From: Micrococcus sp.
Lineage (GTDB): Bacteria > Actinomycetota > Actinomycetes > Actinomycetales > Micrococcaceae
NCBI GenBank assembly: GCA_029961105.1
Contig: JASBVO010000014.1
Span: forward strand, 1 to 64,000
DNA: 64,000 nt
Reading direction: 5' to 3'
The position numbers were made by a program, and so were the translations under genes. The notes beneath the pieces are model-generated. The model was not told where the DNA came from. It made no database searches and was given only the letters and a program-made list of their open reading frames with translations. This document shows, piece by piece, positions 46,089 through 55,759 of the stretch (the stretch's first letter is position 1; every line of letters begins with the position of its first letter).

Positions 46089-47900
46089 TCAGCCGTGGAA
46101 GAAGTGCCTCGCGCCGGTGAGGTACATGGTGACTCCCGCGGCCTCGGCTGCGGCGATGACCTCCTCGTCACGGATGGACCCGCCGGGCTGCACCACGGCA
46201 CGGACGCCGGCGTCGATGAGGATCTGCAGGCCGTCCGAGAACGGGAAGAACGCATCGGAGGCCGCCACGGCGCCGCGGGCCCGCTCCGGCGCCCCGGCGC
46301 CGGAAACGTTCTCGGCGCCGCCCGCCGTCGTGATCTCCGCACCCGGGGTCCCGATGCCGGCGGCATCGGTGCCCGCGCCGGCCCCCACGTCCTGGGCGCC
46401 GGTGGAGGCGGCCCCGAGGGTGTTGGCGCGCTCGACGGCCAGCCGGCAGGAGTCCAGGCGGTTGACCTGTCCCATGCCGACGCCGACGGTGGCTCCGCCG
46501 GAGGCCAGCAGCACGGCGTTGGACTTGGCGGCCCGCACCGCGCGCCAGGCGAAGACGAGGTCGGCCAGGGTGTCATCGTCCGCGGCGGCACCGGCGGCCA
46601 GGGTCCAGGTGGCGGGGTCGTCACCGGCCGCGTCGATCGCGTCCCGGGCCTGCAGCAGCATGCCGCCGGAGACCTGCTTGTACTCCACGGTGTCCCGGGC
46701 GTAGCCCTCGGGCAGGCGCAGCAGGCGCAGGTTCTTCTTGGCGGAGAGGATCTGGAGGGCCTCGGCCGAGAAGGACGGGGCGATGACCACCTCGGTGAAG
46801 ATGTCCTTGACGGTGGCGGCCATGCCGGCGGTGACCTCCCGGTTGGCGGCGATCACCCCGCCGAAGGCGGACACCGGGTCGCAGGCGTGGGCCTTGCGGT
46901 GGGCCTCGGCGATCGGGTCGTTGCCCTCGCCCACCGGGCCGGTCGTCTCGGGGGCCACGGCCACGCCGCAGGGGTTGGCGTGCTTGACGATGGCCACGGC
47001 CGGCTGGTCGAAGTCGTAAGCCGCGCGCAGGGCGGCGTCGGCATCGGCGTAGTTGTTGTAGCTCATCGGCTTGCCGTGCAGCAGCTCGGCCTGGGCGATG
47101 CCGGGTGACGCGCCGTCCTCCACGTACAGGGCCGCCTTCTGGTGCGGGTTCTCGCCGTAGCGCAGGGTCTCGGCGCGCTGCAGGGTCACCCCGGCGTAGG
47201 GCGGGAAGACCGGCGCGGACGGCGTGAGGACCGGCACGTCCTGCGCGATCGGTCCGGCACCGCTGGCGGCGGCACCGGCCTCGACGTCGTCGTCCGCCTC
47301 GAACTGGGCGGCGGTCCAGGAGGCCACGGCGTTGTCATAGGCGGCGGTGTGGGCGAAGGCCAGGGCGGCCAGCCGGCGTCGGGCCTTGAGGTCGAAGCCG
47401 CCGGATTGGGCGGCGGCGACGACGTCCCCGTACTTCGCCGGGTCCACCACGACCGCGACGGAGGGGTGGTTCTTGGCGGCGGCGCGGACCATGGAGGGCC
47501 CGCCGATGTCGATCTGCTCGACCACCTCGTCCTGTCCGGCGCCGGAGCGCACGGTGTCCACGAAGGGGTAGAGGTTGACCACCACCAGGTCGAAGGGCTG
47601 CACGTGCAGCTGCTCGAGCTGGGCCACGTGGTCCTCACGGCGGCGGTCGGCCAGGATGCCCGCATGCACCATCGGGTGCAGGGTCTTCACCCGGCCGTCC
47701 AGGCACTCCTGGAACCCGGTCACCTCGGAGACCTCGGTCACCGGGACCCCGGCGGCGGCGATCCGCTTCGCGGTGGAGCCGGTGGAGACGATCTGCACCC
47801 CGGCGGCCTGCAGCCCGGTGGCCAGCTCCTCGAGCCCGGTCTTGTCGTAGACGGAGATGAGGGCCCGCTTGAGCGGGACCCGGTCGAGCTGGATGGTCAC
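46089..47900 (-). CDS. purH: Bifunctional AICAR transformylase / IMP cyclohydrolase
   Basis: A 603-residue enzyme for the last two steps of IMP synthesis; it uses 10-formyl-THF. The cyclohydrolase domain (about 1-200) opens with [16 protein letters not shown] and has [14 protein letters not shown]; the transformylase domain (about 210-603) contains KHANPCGVA (catalytic Lys-His, about 300) and the terminal DAFFPFSDG and [14 protein letters not shown]. Between VERAN (about 490) and [16 protein letters not shown] (about 540) sits a Gly/Ala/Thr-rich insertion of about 48 residues that normal PurH lacks. The GTG at 47900 has AGGAG seven bases upstream. It is adjacent to, but not overlapping, the WS/DGAT gene. 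Confidence 0.95.
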   Translation of the reverse strand: MTIQLDRVPLKRALISVYDKTGLEELATGLQAAGVQIVSTGSTAKRIAAAGVPVTEVSEVTGFQECLDGRVKTLHPMVHAGILADRRREDHVAQLEQLHVQPFDLVVVNLYPFVDTVRSGAGQDEVVEQIDIGGPSMVRAAAKNHPSVAVVVDPAKYGDVVAAAQSGGFDLKARRRLAALAFAHTAAYDNAVASWTAAQFEADDDVEAGAAASGAGPIAQDVPVLTPSAPVFPPYAGVTLQRAETLRYGENPHQKAALYVEDGASPGIAQAELLHGKPMSYNNYADADAALRAAYDFDQPAVAIVKHANPCGVAVAPETTGPVGEGNDPIAEAHRKAHACDPVSAFGGVIAANREVTAGMAATVKDIFTEVVIAPSFSAEALQILSAKKNLRLLRLPEGYARDTVEYKQVSGGMLLQARDAIDAAGDDPATWTLAAGAAADDDTLADLVFAWRAVRAAKSNAVLLASGGATVGVGMGQVNRLDSCRLAVERANTLGAASTGAQDVGAGAGTDAAGIGTPGAEITTAGGAENVSGAGAPERARGAVAASDAFFPFSDGLQILIDAGVRAVVQPGGSIRDEEVIAAAEAAGVTMYLTGARHFFHG

Positions 47901-48000
47901 TGGTGTGCTCCTGGGTGATTCGGTCCGGTACGGCGGGGTGCGTTGCGGGGTGCCGGCCGGGCCGGACGCCGCATCCAGTGTAGGTGGGCGCGGCGCGTGC

Positions 48001-48054
48001 CGGGCCGGGATGACGGTCCGGGCCGGGATGACGGGCCGGGCCGGGACGACAGGC
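48001..48054. repeat. Three tandem 18-bp repeats upstream of purH
   Basis: CGGGCCGGGATGACGGTC and two near-identical 18-bp copies (48019, 48037) fill the gap between purH and the CYTH-CHAD gene, which end and start here on the minus strand. Confidence 0.8.
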
Positions 48055-48105
48055 GGGGACGGCCGGCCGGTGCCGGACGGCCAGGGGCCCCCGCCCGCCA
48101 GGGCC

Positions 48106-49842
48106 TCACTGCCCGTGCGACTGCGCCAGGTGCTCCACGAGCGTCGAGGCGCGTTCCTCGGCCCGGTGCTGCAGCCCGAACTCGGCGGCGAACAGCATCC
48201 CGTAGCCGAAGGTGTCCTCGCCGGCCCGGGCGGCCGACTTCGCGGTCGCCAGCACGTGCTCCTGGAACATGATGGAGTCCCGGTGCTCGCCCAGGGCCTC
48301 CTGCAGCTTCTTGGCCGTCTTCATGCGCGCCACCAGATGGGCGCCCAGGTCCAGTCCGGTGGCGTCCTGGACGGCCTTGACCGCGTAGCGCAGCCGCTTG
48401 GCCTCCTTGCGGACCTCGTGCATCAGCTCGATACGGTGCTCAGGGTCCTGCTCGGCGGCGGCCCGCTCGGCCAGGTCCAGCACGGCGTCCACCTGCTCGG
48501 CGGCCAGCGGCTCCATGGTCTTGGCGGCGTCGACCAGCTGGATCGCTTCCAGGCCCGGGTGCAGCGGCAGGTCCCGGGCGAAGGCGTCCAGCCGGTCCAT
48601 GACCTCGAAGTACCAGGGCGTGCGCATGCGCTTGAGCAGTTTGTCATGGGCGGCGGTGTACTCGTCCGCCTTGACCTTGCGCAACCGCTTCACCGTCTTG
48701 CCGGGCACCATGTCCGCCACCGGGCCGGCGGCCCCGCCGGGCAGGTCCGCCATCTTCTCGTCCACCTGGTCCCGGACCACCTCCGCGTCCCGGGCCACGG
48801 ACAGCAGCCGGCCCAGCCTGCGCAGGTCCTTGTTGACCCCGGCGGTGGCGTCCGGGTCCAGCAGTGGCGCATAGGTCTGCAGGGTGGAGCGCAGGGTGCG
48901 GCACACCACGCGGAACTGGTGGATGGAGTCCTCCACGTCCCGGCGCACGAGCGGGTCCCACCCCTTGAGGACCTTCATCTCGGTACGGACGGTCTTGGCC
49001 AGCACGGCGTGCAGTCCCCGGGTGCTCCCGTCCGGGCCGTCCAGGGCGTGGGGGTCCAGCGGGTCGGCGGCCTTGCCGACCACCTTCTCCACCTTGGAGC
49101 CGGCGGCCGAGGGCCGCGCCCCGGCGTTCCGCAGGACCGTCCCGACGGCGTCCAGGAACCGCGCGGAGCCCGAGGCCGCCTCCTCCGCGGGCCGGCGCTC
49201 GTGCCCGTCACCGGCCGCGCCGTCCGCCGTCGCGGCGGCTTCCAGCGCGGCGCTGTCCGCCGGGCCGGTCACCTCGCGGACCTTCAGCGCGGAGTCCAGC
49301 AGGTCGGCGTCGACGACCTCGACCTCCCACTCACGCCAGTGCTGGACCCGGGACTCGGCGCGGAATCCCACGGACATGGCGGCGACCTGGTCATCGCAGA
49401 CCTCGGCGAGCAGACGGCCGTGGAAATCCATCAGGTCCACCACCGAACGCAGCGTGTTGAGCCGGGCGATCGGCACGAGTGCCTTGCCGCGCACGTGCAC
49501 CTGGACGAGGTCCAGGATCCGGCCCGGGACACGAACGCCCTCGGGACCGGGCACCCCGTCGTTGCGGTCATCCCCGCCCAGCGGCGACTGCAGCTCCAGA
49601 CGGTGTTCCCCGGACTTGATCTTCACGTGCCAGCCGGCGTCGGTGCCCCCGGTGCGCCGGCGCAGGGTCACCCCGTTGGCGGAGAGGTCCCGGTCCACGG
49701 TGTCGAAGTAGACCGCCTCCAGGGCCACCGGCGGACGGTACCGGACCTGGGCCACACCGCCCACTCCGTTGAGCCGGGGCAGGGACGCCTGCCCGTCGAC
49801 GTCGTACTTCCGCTCGATCTCCACATGGACTGCGTCACTCAT
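48106..49842 (-). CDS. CYTH and CHAD domain protein
   Basis: A 578-residue protein. The N-terminal CYTH (triphosphate tunnel) domain starts with VEIERKYDV, the ExExK motif at residues 8-12, and runs to about 200 with alternating charged strands. The CHAD domain (about 270-570) is helical with conserved His residues in [14 protein letters not shown] (about 330) and [16 protein letters not shown] (about 465). CYTH domains hydrolyse inorganic or organic triphosphates; CHAD domains bind polyphosphate, so a role in polyphosphate metabolism is likely. A disordered Ala-rich linker joins them. ATG 49842 follows a GATAAT -10 by seven bases; the ATG at 49851 would lie on that -10. Confidence 0.9.
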   Translation of the reverse strand: MSDAVHVEIERKYDVDGQASLPRLNGVGGVAQVRYRPPVALEAVYFDTVDRDLSANGVTLRRRTGGTDAGWHVKIKSGEHRLELQSPLGGDDRNDGVPGPEGVRVPGRILDLVQVHVRGKALVPIARLNTLRSVVDLMDFHGRLLAEVCDDQVAAMSVGFRAESRVQHWREWEVEVVDADLLDSALKVREVTGPADSAALEAAATADGAAGDGHERRPAEEAASGSARFLDAVGTVLRNAGARPSAAGSKVEKVVGKAADPLDPHALDGPDGSTRGLHAVLAKTVRTEMKVLKGWDPLVRRDVEDSIHQFRVVCRTLRSTLQTYAPLLDPDATAGVNKDLRRLGRLLSVARDAEVVRDQVDEKMADLPGGAAGPVADMVPGKTVKRLRKVKADEYTAAHDKLLKRMRTPWYFEVMDRLDAFARDLPLHPGLEAIQLVDAAKTMEPLAAEQVDAVLDLAERAAAEQDPEHRIELMHEVRKEAKRLRYAVKAVQDATGLDLGAHLVARMKTAKKLQEALGEHRDSIMFQEHVLATAKSAARAGEDTFGYGMLFAAEFGLQHRAEERASTLVEHLAQSHGQ

Positions 49843-49849
49843 GCCGGTC

Positions 49850-49855
49850 ATTATC
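49850..49855 (-). promoter_or_regulatory. -10 element GATAAT of the CYTH-CHAD gene (leaderless)
   Basis: GATAAT on the minus strand ends 7 nt before the ATG at 49842. Confidence 0.55.
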
Positions 49856-50021
49856 CCGGGTCGGAGCCTCATGGGTCGACTGCGGAGGGCGGGGCGGGCG
49901 GCCCTGGGCCGGACACGGTGCGGGAACGCACGGCTTAGTGCGAAAGAATGGTCCGAACCTCGTCGGGCCCTCCGCGCCCGACCGCTCATGGCGTCGCGGC
50001 GCCCCTGCCCAGGAAGAAATG

Positions 50022-51410
50022 ATGAGTCCCACCAGCACGTCCAGCACCAGTCCCGCGTCCACCCTGCCCACCGGCGAGGAGATCGTCCAGAACCTGCCGT
50101 GGCGGTGGAACACCCAGGGCCGGGTCTTCATCGTCGGCGGCCTGGGGTTCATGTTCGATGCCTGGGACGTCTCCCTCAACGGCGTGCTGATCCCCCTGCT
50201 GCGCGAGGAATGGGCCCTGAGCGCCGGCCAGGCCGCGTGGATCGGCACCGCGAACCTGATCGGCATGGCCCTGGGCGCCTTCGTCTGGGGCACCATCGCG
50301 GACCGGATCGGGCGCAAGAAGGCCTTCGCGGCCACCCTGCTCGTCTTCTCCCTCTGCACCCTCGCCGGGGCGCTGACCGGCAGCATCGGCTGGTTCGTGC
50401 TGTTCCGGTTCCTCGCCGGCTTCGGCCTGGGCGGCTGTATCCCCGTGGACTACGCCCTGGTCGGGGAATTCACCCCGCGCAGGCACCGGGGCACCGTGCT
50501 GACCGCCATGGACGGCTGGTGGCCGATCGGGGCGGCGGCCTGCGGCTTCCTGTCCGCCTGGCTGGTGGGCACCTGGGGTGACTGGCGGCTGCCCCTGCTG
50601 GTCATGATCCTGCCGGCGCTGCTGGTGTTCCTGGTCCGGCTGATGGTCCCCGAGTCCCCGCTGTTCCTCATCCAGCAGGGCCGCGAGGCCGCTGCGCGCC
50701 GGGTCATCGACGACATGGTCCGGCGCACCGGTGAGCCGGCGCGCGAGTACGTACTGCCACCCGTGCCGAGGCCGAAGCCGCTGACCATCGGCTCCCTGGG
50801 TGAGCAGCTGGCCGCACTGTGGCGGTACTCCTGGAAGGTCACCCTGGTGTCCTGGGCGCTGTTCTTCACCATCATGCTCGTGTACTACATCGCGCTGCAG
50901 TGGATGCCGACCTTCCTCATCGACGCCGGCTACGAGCAGGCACGGGCGTTCATCATGACCGGCGCCATGGCCGCCGTCGGGCTGCTGGGCGTGATCGTGG
51001 CCGCGTGGCTGGTGGAGAAGACCGGACGCAAGTGGCTGCTGGCGGTCACCGCCGTGGTGTCCTCGTTCCTGATGGCCGTGCTCGCCGCAGTGCTGGACGT
51101 GCCGGCCGCCGTGCTGCCGCTGGTGCTGTCCTTCGGCTTCGTGGTCCAGGTGGCCATCCCCGTGCTGTACACCTACGTCTCGGAGCTCTACCCCACCGAG
51201 CTGCGCGGCTCCGGCTTCGGCTGGGCCTCGGCCGTGTCCCGGATCGCCGCCGGCGTGGGCCCGCTGCTTTTCGTCACGTGGCTGGTGCCGGCCCTGGGCC
51301 TGGTGTGGTCCTTCGTGGTGACCGGAGTGCTCGTGGTGGCGGCGGTGCTGCTGATGATGTCCATGGCCCCGGAGACCAGGGGCCGGGAGCTGGAGGTCAC
51401 GGAGGCGTAG
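50022..51410 (+). CDS. MFS transporter (sugar porter / aromatic-acid type)
   Basis: A 462-residue, 12-helix transporter. FMFDAWDVSLNGVLIP (about residue 45) in helix 1 carries the Asp typical of aromatic acid:H+ and sugar porter MFS families, GTIADRIGRKKAF is motif A, and the ELYPTELRGSGFG before helix 11 is the sugar-porter-like motif. The second half ends in APETRGRELE, the PETRG motif of that group. The substrate is unknown. ATG 50022 (or the adjacent ATG 50019) has AGGAAG five bases upstream. It precedes two secreted phosphoesterases but is separated by 170 bp. Confidence 0.85.
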   Translation: MSPTSTSSTSPASTLPTGEEIVQNLPWRWNTQGRVFIVGGLGFMFDAWDVSLNGVLIPLLREEWALSAGQAAWIGTANLIGMALGAFVWGTIADRIGRKKAFAATLLVFSLCTLAGALTGSIGWFVLFRFLAGFGLGGCIPVDYALVGEFTPRRHRGTVLTAMDGWWPIGAAACGFLSAWLVGTWGDWRLPLLVMILPALLVFLVRLMVPESPLFLIQQGREAAARRVIDDMVRRTGEPAREYVLPPVPRPKPLTIGSLGEQLAALWRYSWKVTLVSWALFFTIMLVYYIALQWMPTFLIDAGYEQARAFIMTGAMAAVGLLGVIVAAWLVEKTGRKWLLAVTAVVSSFLMAVLAAVLDVPAAVLPLVLSFGFVVQVAIPVLYTYVSELYPTELRGSGFGWASAVSRIAAGVGPLLFVTWLVPALGLVWSFVVTGVLVVAAVLLMMSMAPETRGRELEVTEA

Positions 51411-51487
51411 GGAGGGCCGGACTGCGCCCCCTGATGTCCCGGTGCCCCAGGTGCCTTCGGTGGAAGTAAACCGGCACATGCCCGAGC

Positions 51488-51505
51488 GTTACCCGGGCGT
51501 TCCCG
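51488..51505 (+). promoter_or_regulatory. Possible PHO-box-like direct repeat before phosphoesterase 1
   Basis: GTTACCC (51488) and GTTCCCG (51499) are spaced 11 bp, like the 11-nt direct repeats of the actinobacterial PHO box, each with 5 of 7 consensus GTTCACC positions. A weak match. Confidence 0.3.
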
Positions 51506-51580
51506 AAACGCCACCTTGGAGGGTCACGGTGGAGGGGTCGGGCAACGGGTGTCCGGCAGCAGTGAAGCGGAGGAAGATCC

Positions 51581-53419
51581 ATGGCAGTACAGAGGACCAC
51601 GTCGCGCCGGGCAGGACGCGTGCAGCTCAGCGCCGGGACGCTGGCGATCATCGCGGCCGCCACCCTGGGCGCCGGCAGCGCCGGGGCCGCCCCGGCCGAC
51701 CAGGCTGGTCAGTCCGCGACGGCGCAGAGCTGGGAGGACTCGGCCTTCCGCGGCCAGGTGGAGGTCGTCCGCGATGACCGGACCGACCGCGAGACCGTCT
51801 CCGGCACCGTGTTCGAGGACAAGGACCGGGACTCCACCCAGGACGCCGGCGAGCCCGGTGTGCCGGGCGTGGAGGTCTCCAACGGCCGCGAGGTCGTCAC
51901 CACCGACGGCCAGGGCAACTACGAGCTGCCGGTCGAGGACAACATGACCGTGTTCGTCACCCAGCCGCGCGGCTACCAGGTCCCCGTGGACGAGGACAAC
52001 GTCGCCCAGTTCTCCTACAACCACCTGCCGGAGGGCTCGCCCGAGCTCAAGTACGGTGGCATCGACCCGACCGGCGCCGTGCCGGCTGCGCTCAACTTCC
52101 CGCTGGCCAAGAGCAAGCTCACCCAGGACCCGGAACAGCACTGCGTCATCGGCGGTGACATCCAGACCTACACCGAGGAGCAGGTCGAGTACGCCCGTGC
52201 CGGGGTCTTCGCCGACCTGGCCGAGCGCACCGACTACACCGGCTGCGGCGCCCTGTTCATCGGTGACGTGGTGGGCGACGACCTCTCGCTGTACCCGAAG
52301 ACCCGTGAGCTGGCCTCCATGCTCAACGGCCCGGCCCGTTTCCTGCCCGGCAACCACGACATGGACTTCGACGCGACCGAGCGCCAGCACTCCACGGACA
52401 CCTTCCGGGCGAACCTGGGCCCGTCCTACTACTCCTACGACGCGGGCAAGGCCCACGTGGTCGCGCTGAGCACCGTGGACTTCCCCATGAAGGAGAACGC
52501 CCGCCCGGGTGACTACAACGGCAGCATCGACGAGCGCCAGATGGAGTGGCTGCGCAACGACATCGCCAACACCCCGGAGAACAAGGTCATCGTGCTCGCC
52601 GGTCACATCCCGCTGCTGGACTTCGCCGACGAGTCCAGCAAGAAGCACCAGATCGACCAGGTCAAGGAGATCTACGAGATCCTCGAGGGCCGCGAGGTCA
52701 TCACCCTGGGCGGCCACACCCACTCCCTGGAGAACCTGCGGGCGGGTGACTCGATGAAGGGCTGGAAGGACCTGTTCGGCGTGGACGAACTGCCCTTCAC
52801 CCACATCACCGCCGGCGCCATCTCCGGCGACTGGTACAACGGCCGCATGCTCGAGGGCGGATACCCCGAGGCCGTGCAGCGTGACGGGGCCATGCCGGGC
52901 GTCCTGACCCTGGACATCAAGAACACCGAGGTCACGGAGCGCTTCACCGTCCGCGGCGACGACGGCTCCGACCAGATGTCCCTGTCCGTGAACACCCCGC
53001 GCTACCGCGAGTGGTTCGAGCAGTACCAGGACGACCGCGGCGAGGCCCCGGCCTTCGAGAACCCGCTGCAGGTCTCCCAGGCCGACCTGGCGGACACCAC
53101 GTGGCTGACCACCAACTTCTGGATGGGCTCCACCGGCTCCACGGTCGAGGTCTCGATCGACGGCGGTGAGGCCACCGCGGCCACCCGCACCCAGACGTTG
53201 CAGGGCGAGGCGTCCCTCGTGGGCGCCGAGTACTCCGACCCGGCCGCGGTGCAGCAGCAGCTCGTCCACGGAGGCTCCCTGGCGGACCGCTCCATGCACC
53301 TGTGGCAGCTCGAGCTGCCGGCCGACCTGGAGGTCGGTGAGCACACCGCCGAGGTGACCGCCACGGACGTGCACGGCCGCGAGTTCACCGAGGAGATCAC
53401 CTTCGAGGTGACCGAGTAA
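51581..53419 (+). CDS. Secreted calcineurin-like phosphoesterase 1 (MetallophosN/C type)
   Basis: A 612-residue exported protein. Residues 1-36 form a Sec signal peptide ending GSAGAAPA. An N-terminal beta-sandwich with VSGTVFEDKDRDSTQDAGEP (about 74) resembles MetallophosN or a calcium-binding SdrD-like B domain. The catalytic domain (about 185-420) has GGDIQTY, IGDVVGDD, LPGNHDMDFD, AGHIPL and GGHTH; the first motif is D-x-Q instead of D-x-H. A MetallophosC-like domain ends the protein. It should bind two metals and cleave phosphoesters outside the cell; substrate unknown. Paralogous to the next gene; AGGAAG precedes the ATG. Confidence 0.85.
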   Translation: MAVQRTTSRRAGRVQLSAGTLAIIAAATLGAGSAGAAPADQAGQSATAQSWEDSAFRGQVEVVRDDRTDRETVSGTVFEDKDRDSTQDAGEPGVPGVEVSNGREVVTTDGQGNYELPVEDNMTVFVTQPRGYQVPVDEDNVAQFSYNHLPEGSPELKYGGIDPTGAVPAALNFPLAKSKLTQDPEQHCVIGGDIQTYTEEQVEYARAGVFADLAERTDYTGCGALFIGDVVGDDLSLYPKTRELASMLNGPARFLPGNHDMDFDATERQHSTDTFRANLGPSYYSYDAGKAHVVALSTVDFPMKENARPGDYNGSIDERQMEWLRNDIANTPENKVIVLAGHIPLLDFADESSKKHQIDQVKEIYEILEGREVITLGGHTHSLENLRAGDSMKGWKDLFGVDELPFTHITAGAISGDWYNGRMLEGGYPEAVQRDGAMPGVLTLDIKNTEVTERFTVRGDDGSDQMSLSVNTPRYREWFEQYQDDRGEAPAFENPLQVSQADLADTTWLTTNFWMGSTGSTVEVSIDGGEATAATRTQTLQGEASLVGAEYSDPAAVQQQLVHGGSLADRSMHLWQLELPADLEVGEHTAEVTATDVHGREFTEEITFEVTE

Positions 53420-53480
53420 CAGTCCGGTCGCCGGGTCCGGTCCGCGCGCCAGCGTGGGGACCGGACCGGTGCCCGACGCC

Positions 53481-53522
53481 GGAGGGGCGCGGTGGCAGGT
53501 CGGCCTGCCACCGCGCCCCTCC
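53481..53522 (+). terminator. Strong hairpin terminator after phosphoesterase 1
   Basis: A perfect 19-bp stem (53481-53499 and 53504-53522) with loop TCGG, 61 bp after the stop. It implies that the second phosphoesterase has its own promoter. The rest of the 305-bp gap (53420-53724) holds a leader whose last 40 bases closely match those before phosphoesterase 1. Confidence 0.85.
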
Positions 53523-53724
53523 CGTCTGAGTCCCCGCCCTCCTCGCGCGTCCGCTCCCGTCTGCGTCCGCGCCGGCCGTCGTCGGGAGTCTCCTGCACCA
53601 CGCCGCGGGGAGCACCGCTTCCTTTCCTGGGCGCAACCTGTGGGTAGCCCGAGCGTCACCTTCGGACGCAAGGGTGGGTGGGCCGGGCAACGGGTGTCCG
53701 GAGCAGTGGAGCGGAGGAAGATCC

Positions 53725-55584
53725 ATGACAGTACAGAGGACCACGGTGCGCCGGGCACGGCGCATTCAGCTCAGCGCGGCAACGCTGGCGATCATCGCGG
53801 CCGCCACCCTCGGCGCCGGCTGCGCCGGGGCCGCCCCGGCCGACCAGGCCACCGGGCAGGTCATCGGGCAGGCCGGCACGGCCGCCGCGGCGCAGAGCTG
53901 GGAGGACTCGGCCTTCCGGGGACAGGTCGAGGTCGTCCCAGCCCGGGAGGGTTCCAGCACCGAGGTGTTGAGGGGCGTCGTGTTCGAGGACAAGGACCGG
54001 GACTCCACCCAGGACGCCGGCGAACCCGGACGGCCGGGCGTGACCGTCTCCAACGGCCGCGAGGTCGTCACCACCGACGGGCAGGGCCGCTACGAGTTGC
54101 CCGCCTACGACAACATGACCGTGTTCGTCACCCAGCCGCGCGGCTACCAGGTCCCCGTGGACGAGGACAACGTCGCGCAGTTCTTCTACCACCACTCGCC
54201 GGAGGGCTCGCCCGAGCTCAAGTACGGCGGTCTCGAGCCGACCGGCGCGCTGCCCGAGGCCGTGAACTTCCCGCTGGCCAAGTCCGCGGACACCCAGTCA
54301 CCGGAGCAGTCCTGCGTGATCGGCGCGGACGTCCAGACCTACAACCAGAAGGAGGTCGAGTTCGCCCGCGCCGGCGTCTTCTCCGACCTGGCCGCCCGCA
54401 CGGACTACGCCGGCTGCGGCGCCCTGTTCGCCGGGGACGTGGTGGGCGATGACCTCTCCCTCTTCGAGCAGACCCGCGAGCTCACCGGCATGCTCAACGG
54501 CCCGGCCCGCTTCCTGCCGGGCAACCACGACCTGGACTTCGACGCCTGGGACGGCGAGCACGAGTTCGACACGTTCCGTGCCCAGCTCGGCCCGGAGTAC
54601 TACTCCTACGACGCGGGCAAGGTCCACGTGGTGGCCCTGAGCAACATCCAGTACCCCACGACGACCCCGCCGAAGAAGAGCAACTACAGCTACGGCCTCG
54701 GCGAGCGCCAGCTGGAGTGGCTGCGCCAGGACATCGCCGCGGTGCCCGAGGACCGGGCGATCGTGGTGGCCTCGCACGCCCCGCTGACCGAGTTCTACTA
54801 CTCGAACGGCTACACCCATGACCAGGTCCAGGAGATCTACGAGATCCTCGAGGGCCGGGAGGTCGTCGCGGTGTCCGGGCACACCCACATGTCCGAGAAC
54901 CTACGTGCCGGGGACATGATGGCCGGTTGGACCGACACCTTCGGGGAGGAGGGCCTGCCGTTCACCCACCTGACCGCCCCGGCCGTCTCCGGCCAGTGGT
55001 ACAACGGCCGTGTGCTCGAGGACGGGTACCCGACCGCCATCCAGCGTGACGGGACCCCTCCCGGCGTGCTGACCCTCGAGGCGAAGAACACCCAGATCCG
55101 CGAGCGCTTCACCGCCATCGGCGACGACGGCTCCGACCAGATGGCCCTCGGCATCAACTCCCCGTCCTACCGTTCCTGGTTCGACCAGTACAAGAACCAG
55201 CGCGGCAAGGCCCCGGCTCCGGAGAACCCGAATGCCGTCTCCCGCGACGAGCTGACCGGGACCTGGCTGACCACCAACTTCTGGATGGGCTCCACCGGCT
55301 CCACCGTCAAGGTCTCCATCGACGGCGGCAAGGCGACCGAGGCGGTCCGCACCCAGTCCATGACGGCGGACGACGTCCCCCAGGTCGGTGCCGAGTACAC
55401 CGACCCGTCGGCCACCCTGGAACAGCTCGTCCACGGCGGCGGCCTCCATGACCGGACCTCGCACCTGTGGCGCCTGGAGCTGCCGGAGGACCTGGCCGTC
55501 GGGGAGCACACCGCCGAGGTGACCGCCACGGACGTGCACGGCCGCGAGTTCACCGAGGAGATCACCTTCGAGGTGACGGAGTGA
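53725..55584 (+). CDS. Secreted calcineurin-like phosphoesterase 2 (paralogue)
   Basis: A 619-residue tandem paralogue of the gene at 51581, with the same order: signal peptide, GVVFEDKDRDSTQDAGEP domain, catalytic motifs (GADVQTY, AGDVVGDD, PGNHDLDFDA, ASHAPL, SGHTH) and an identical last 20 residues. It has a 7-residue-longer N-terminal region and differs in the 54660-54700 region, where an Asn/Tyr/Lys-rich loop replaces the other protein's loop. In the signal peptide it reads GAGCAG where the first copy has GAGSAG, so it could be lipidated if GAGC serves as a lipobox. The leader has AGGAAGATCC before the ATG, as in copy 1. Confidence 0.85.
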   Translation: MTVQRTTVRRARRIQLSAATLAIIAAATLGAGCAGAAPADQATGQVIGQAGTAAAAQSWEDSAFRGQVEVVPAREGSSTEVLRGVVFEDKDRDSTQDAGEPGRPGVTVSNGREVVTTDGQGRYELPAYDNMTVFVTQPRGYQVPVDEDNVAQFFYHHSPEGSPELKYGGLEPTGALPEAVNFPLAKSADTQSPEQSCVIGADVQTYNQKEVEFARAGVFSDLAARTDYAGCGALFAGDVVGDDLSLFEQTRELTGMLNGPARFLPGNHDLDFDAWDGEHEFDTFRAQLGPEYYSYDAGKVHVVALSNIQYPTTTPPKKSNYSYGLGERQLEWLRQDIAAVPEDRAIVVASHAPLTEFYYSNGYTHDQVQEIYEILEGREVVAVSGHTHMSENLRAGDMMAGWTDTFGEEGLPFTHLTAPAVSGQWYNGRVLEDGYPTAIQRDGTPPGVLTLEAKNTQIRERFTAIGDDGSDQMALGINSPSYRSWFDQYKNQRGKAPAPENPNAVSRDELTGTWLTTNFWMGSTGSTVKVSIDGGKATEAVRTQSMTADDVPQVGAEYTDPSATLEQLVHGGGLHDRTSHLWRLELPEDLAVGEHTAEVTATDVHGREFTEEITFEVTE

Positions 55585-55759
55585 CGCTTCCGGGGTGACG
55601 ACGGCCGGCCCGGCGGCCATCGGACCGAGGTCCCGGTGATCCAGACCCTCCCCCGTGGTATTCACGGCGGACCGTCCCGATCACCGGGACTTCTGCGTCC
55701 CCGACCGGCCCGGCTAGCGTGAGACCGCCCGACTCCCCCAGCCCCCTGAGGAGCGATCG

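Noticed and set aside
53640-53700. PHO box before phosphoesterase 2
   Set aside because: Only one GTCACCT-like unit is present and the 11-bp repeat seen before copy 1 is lost; too weak to call.
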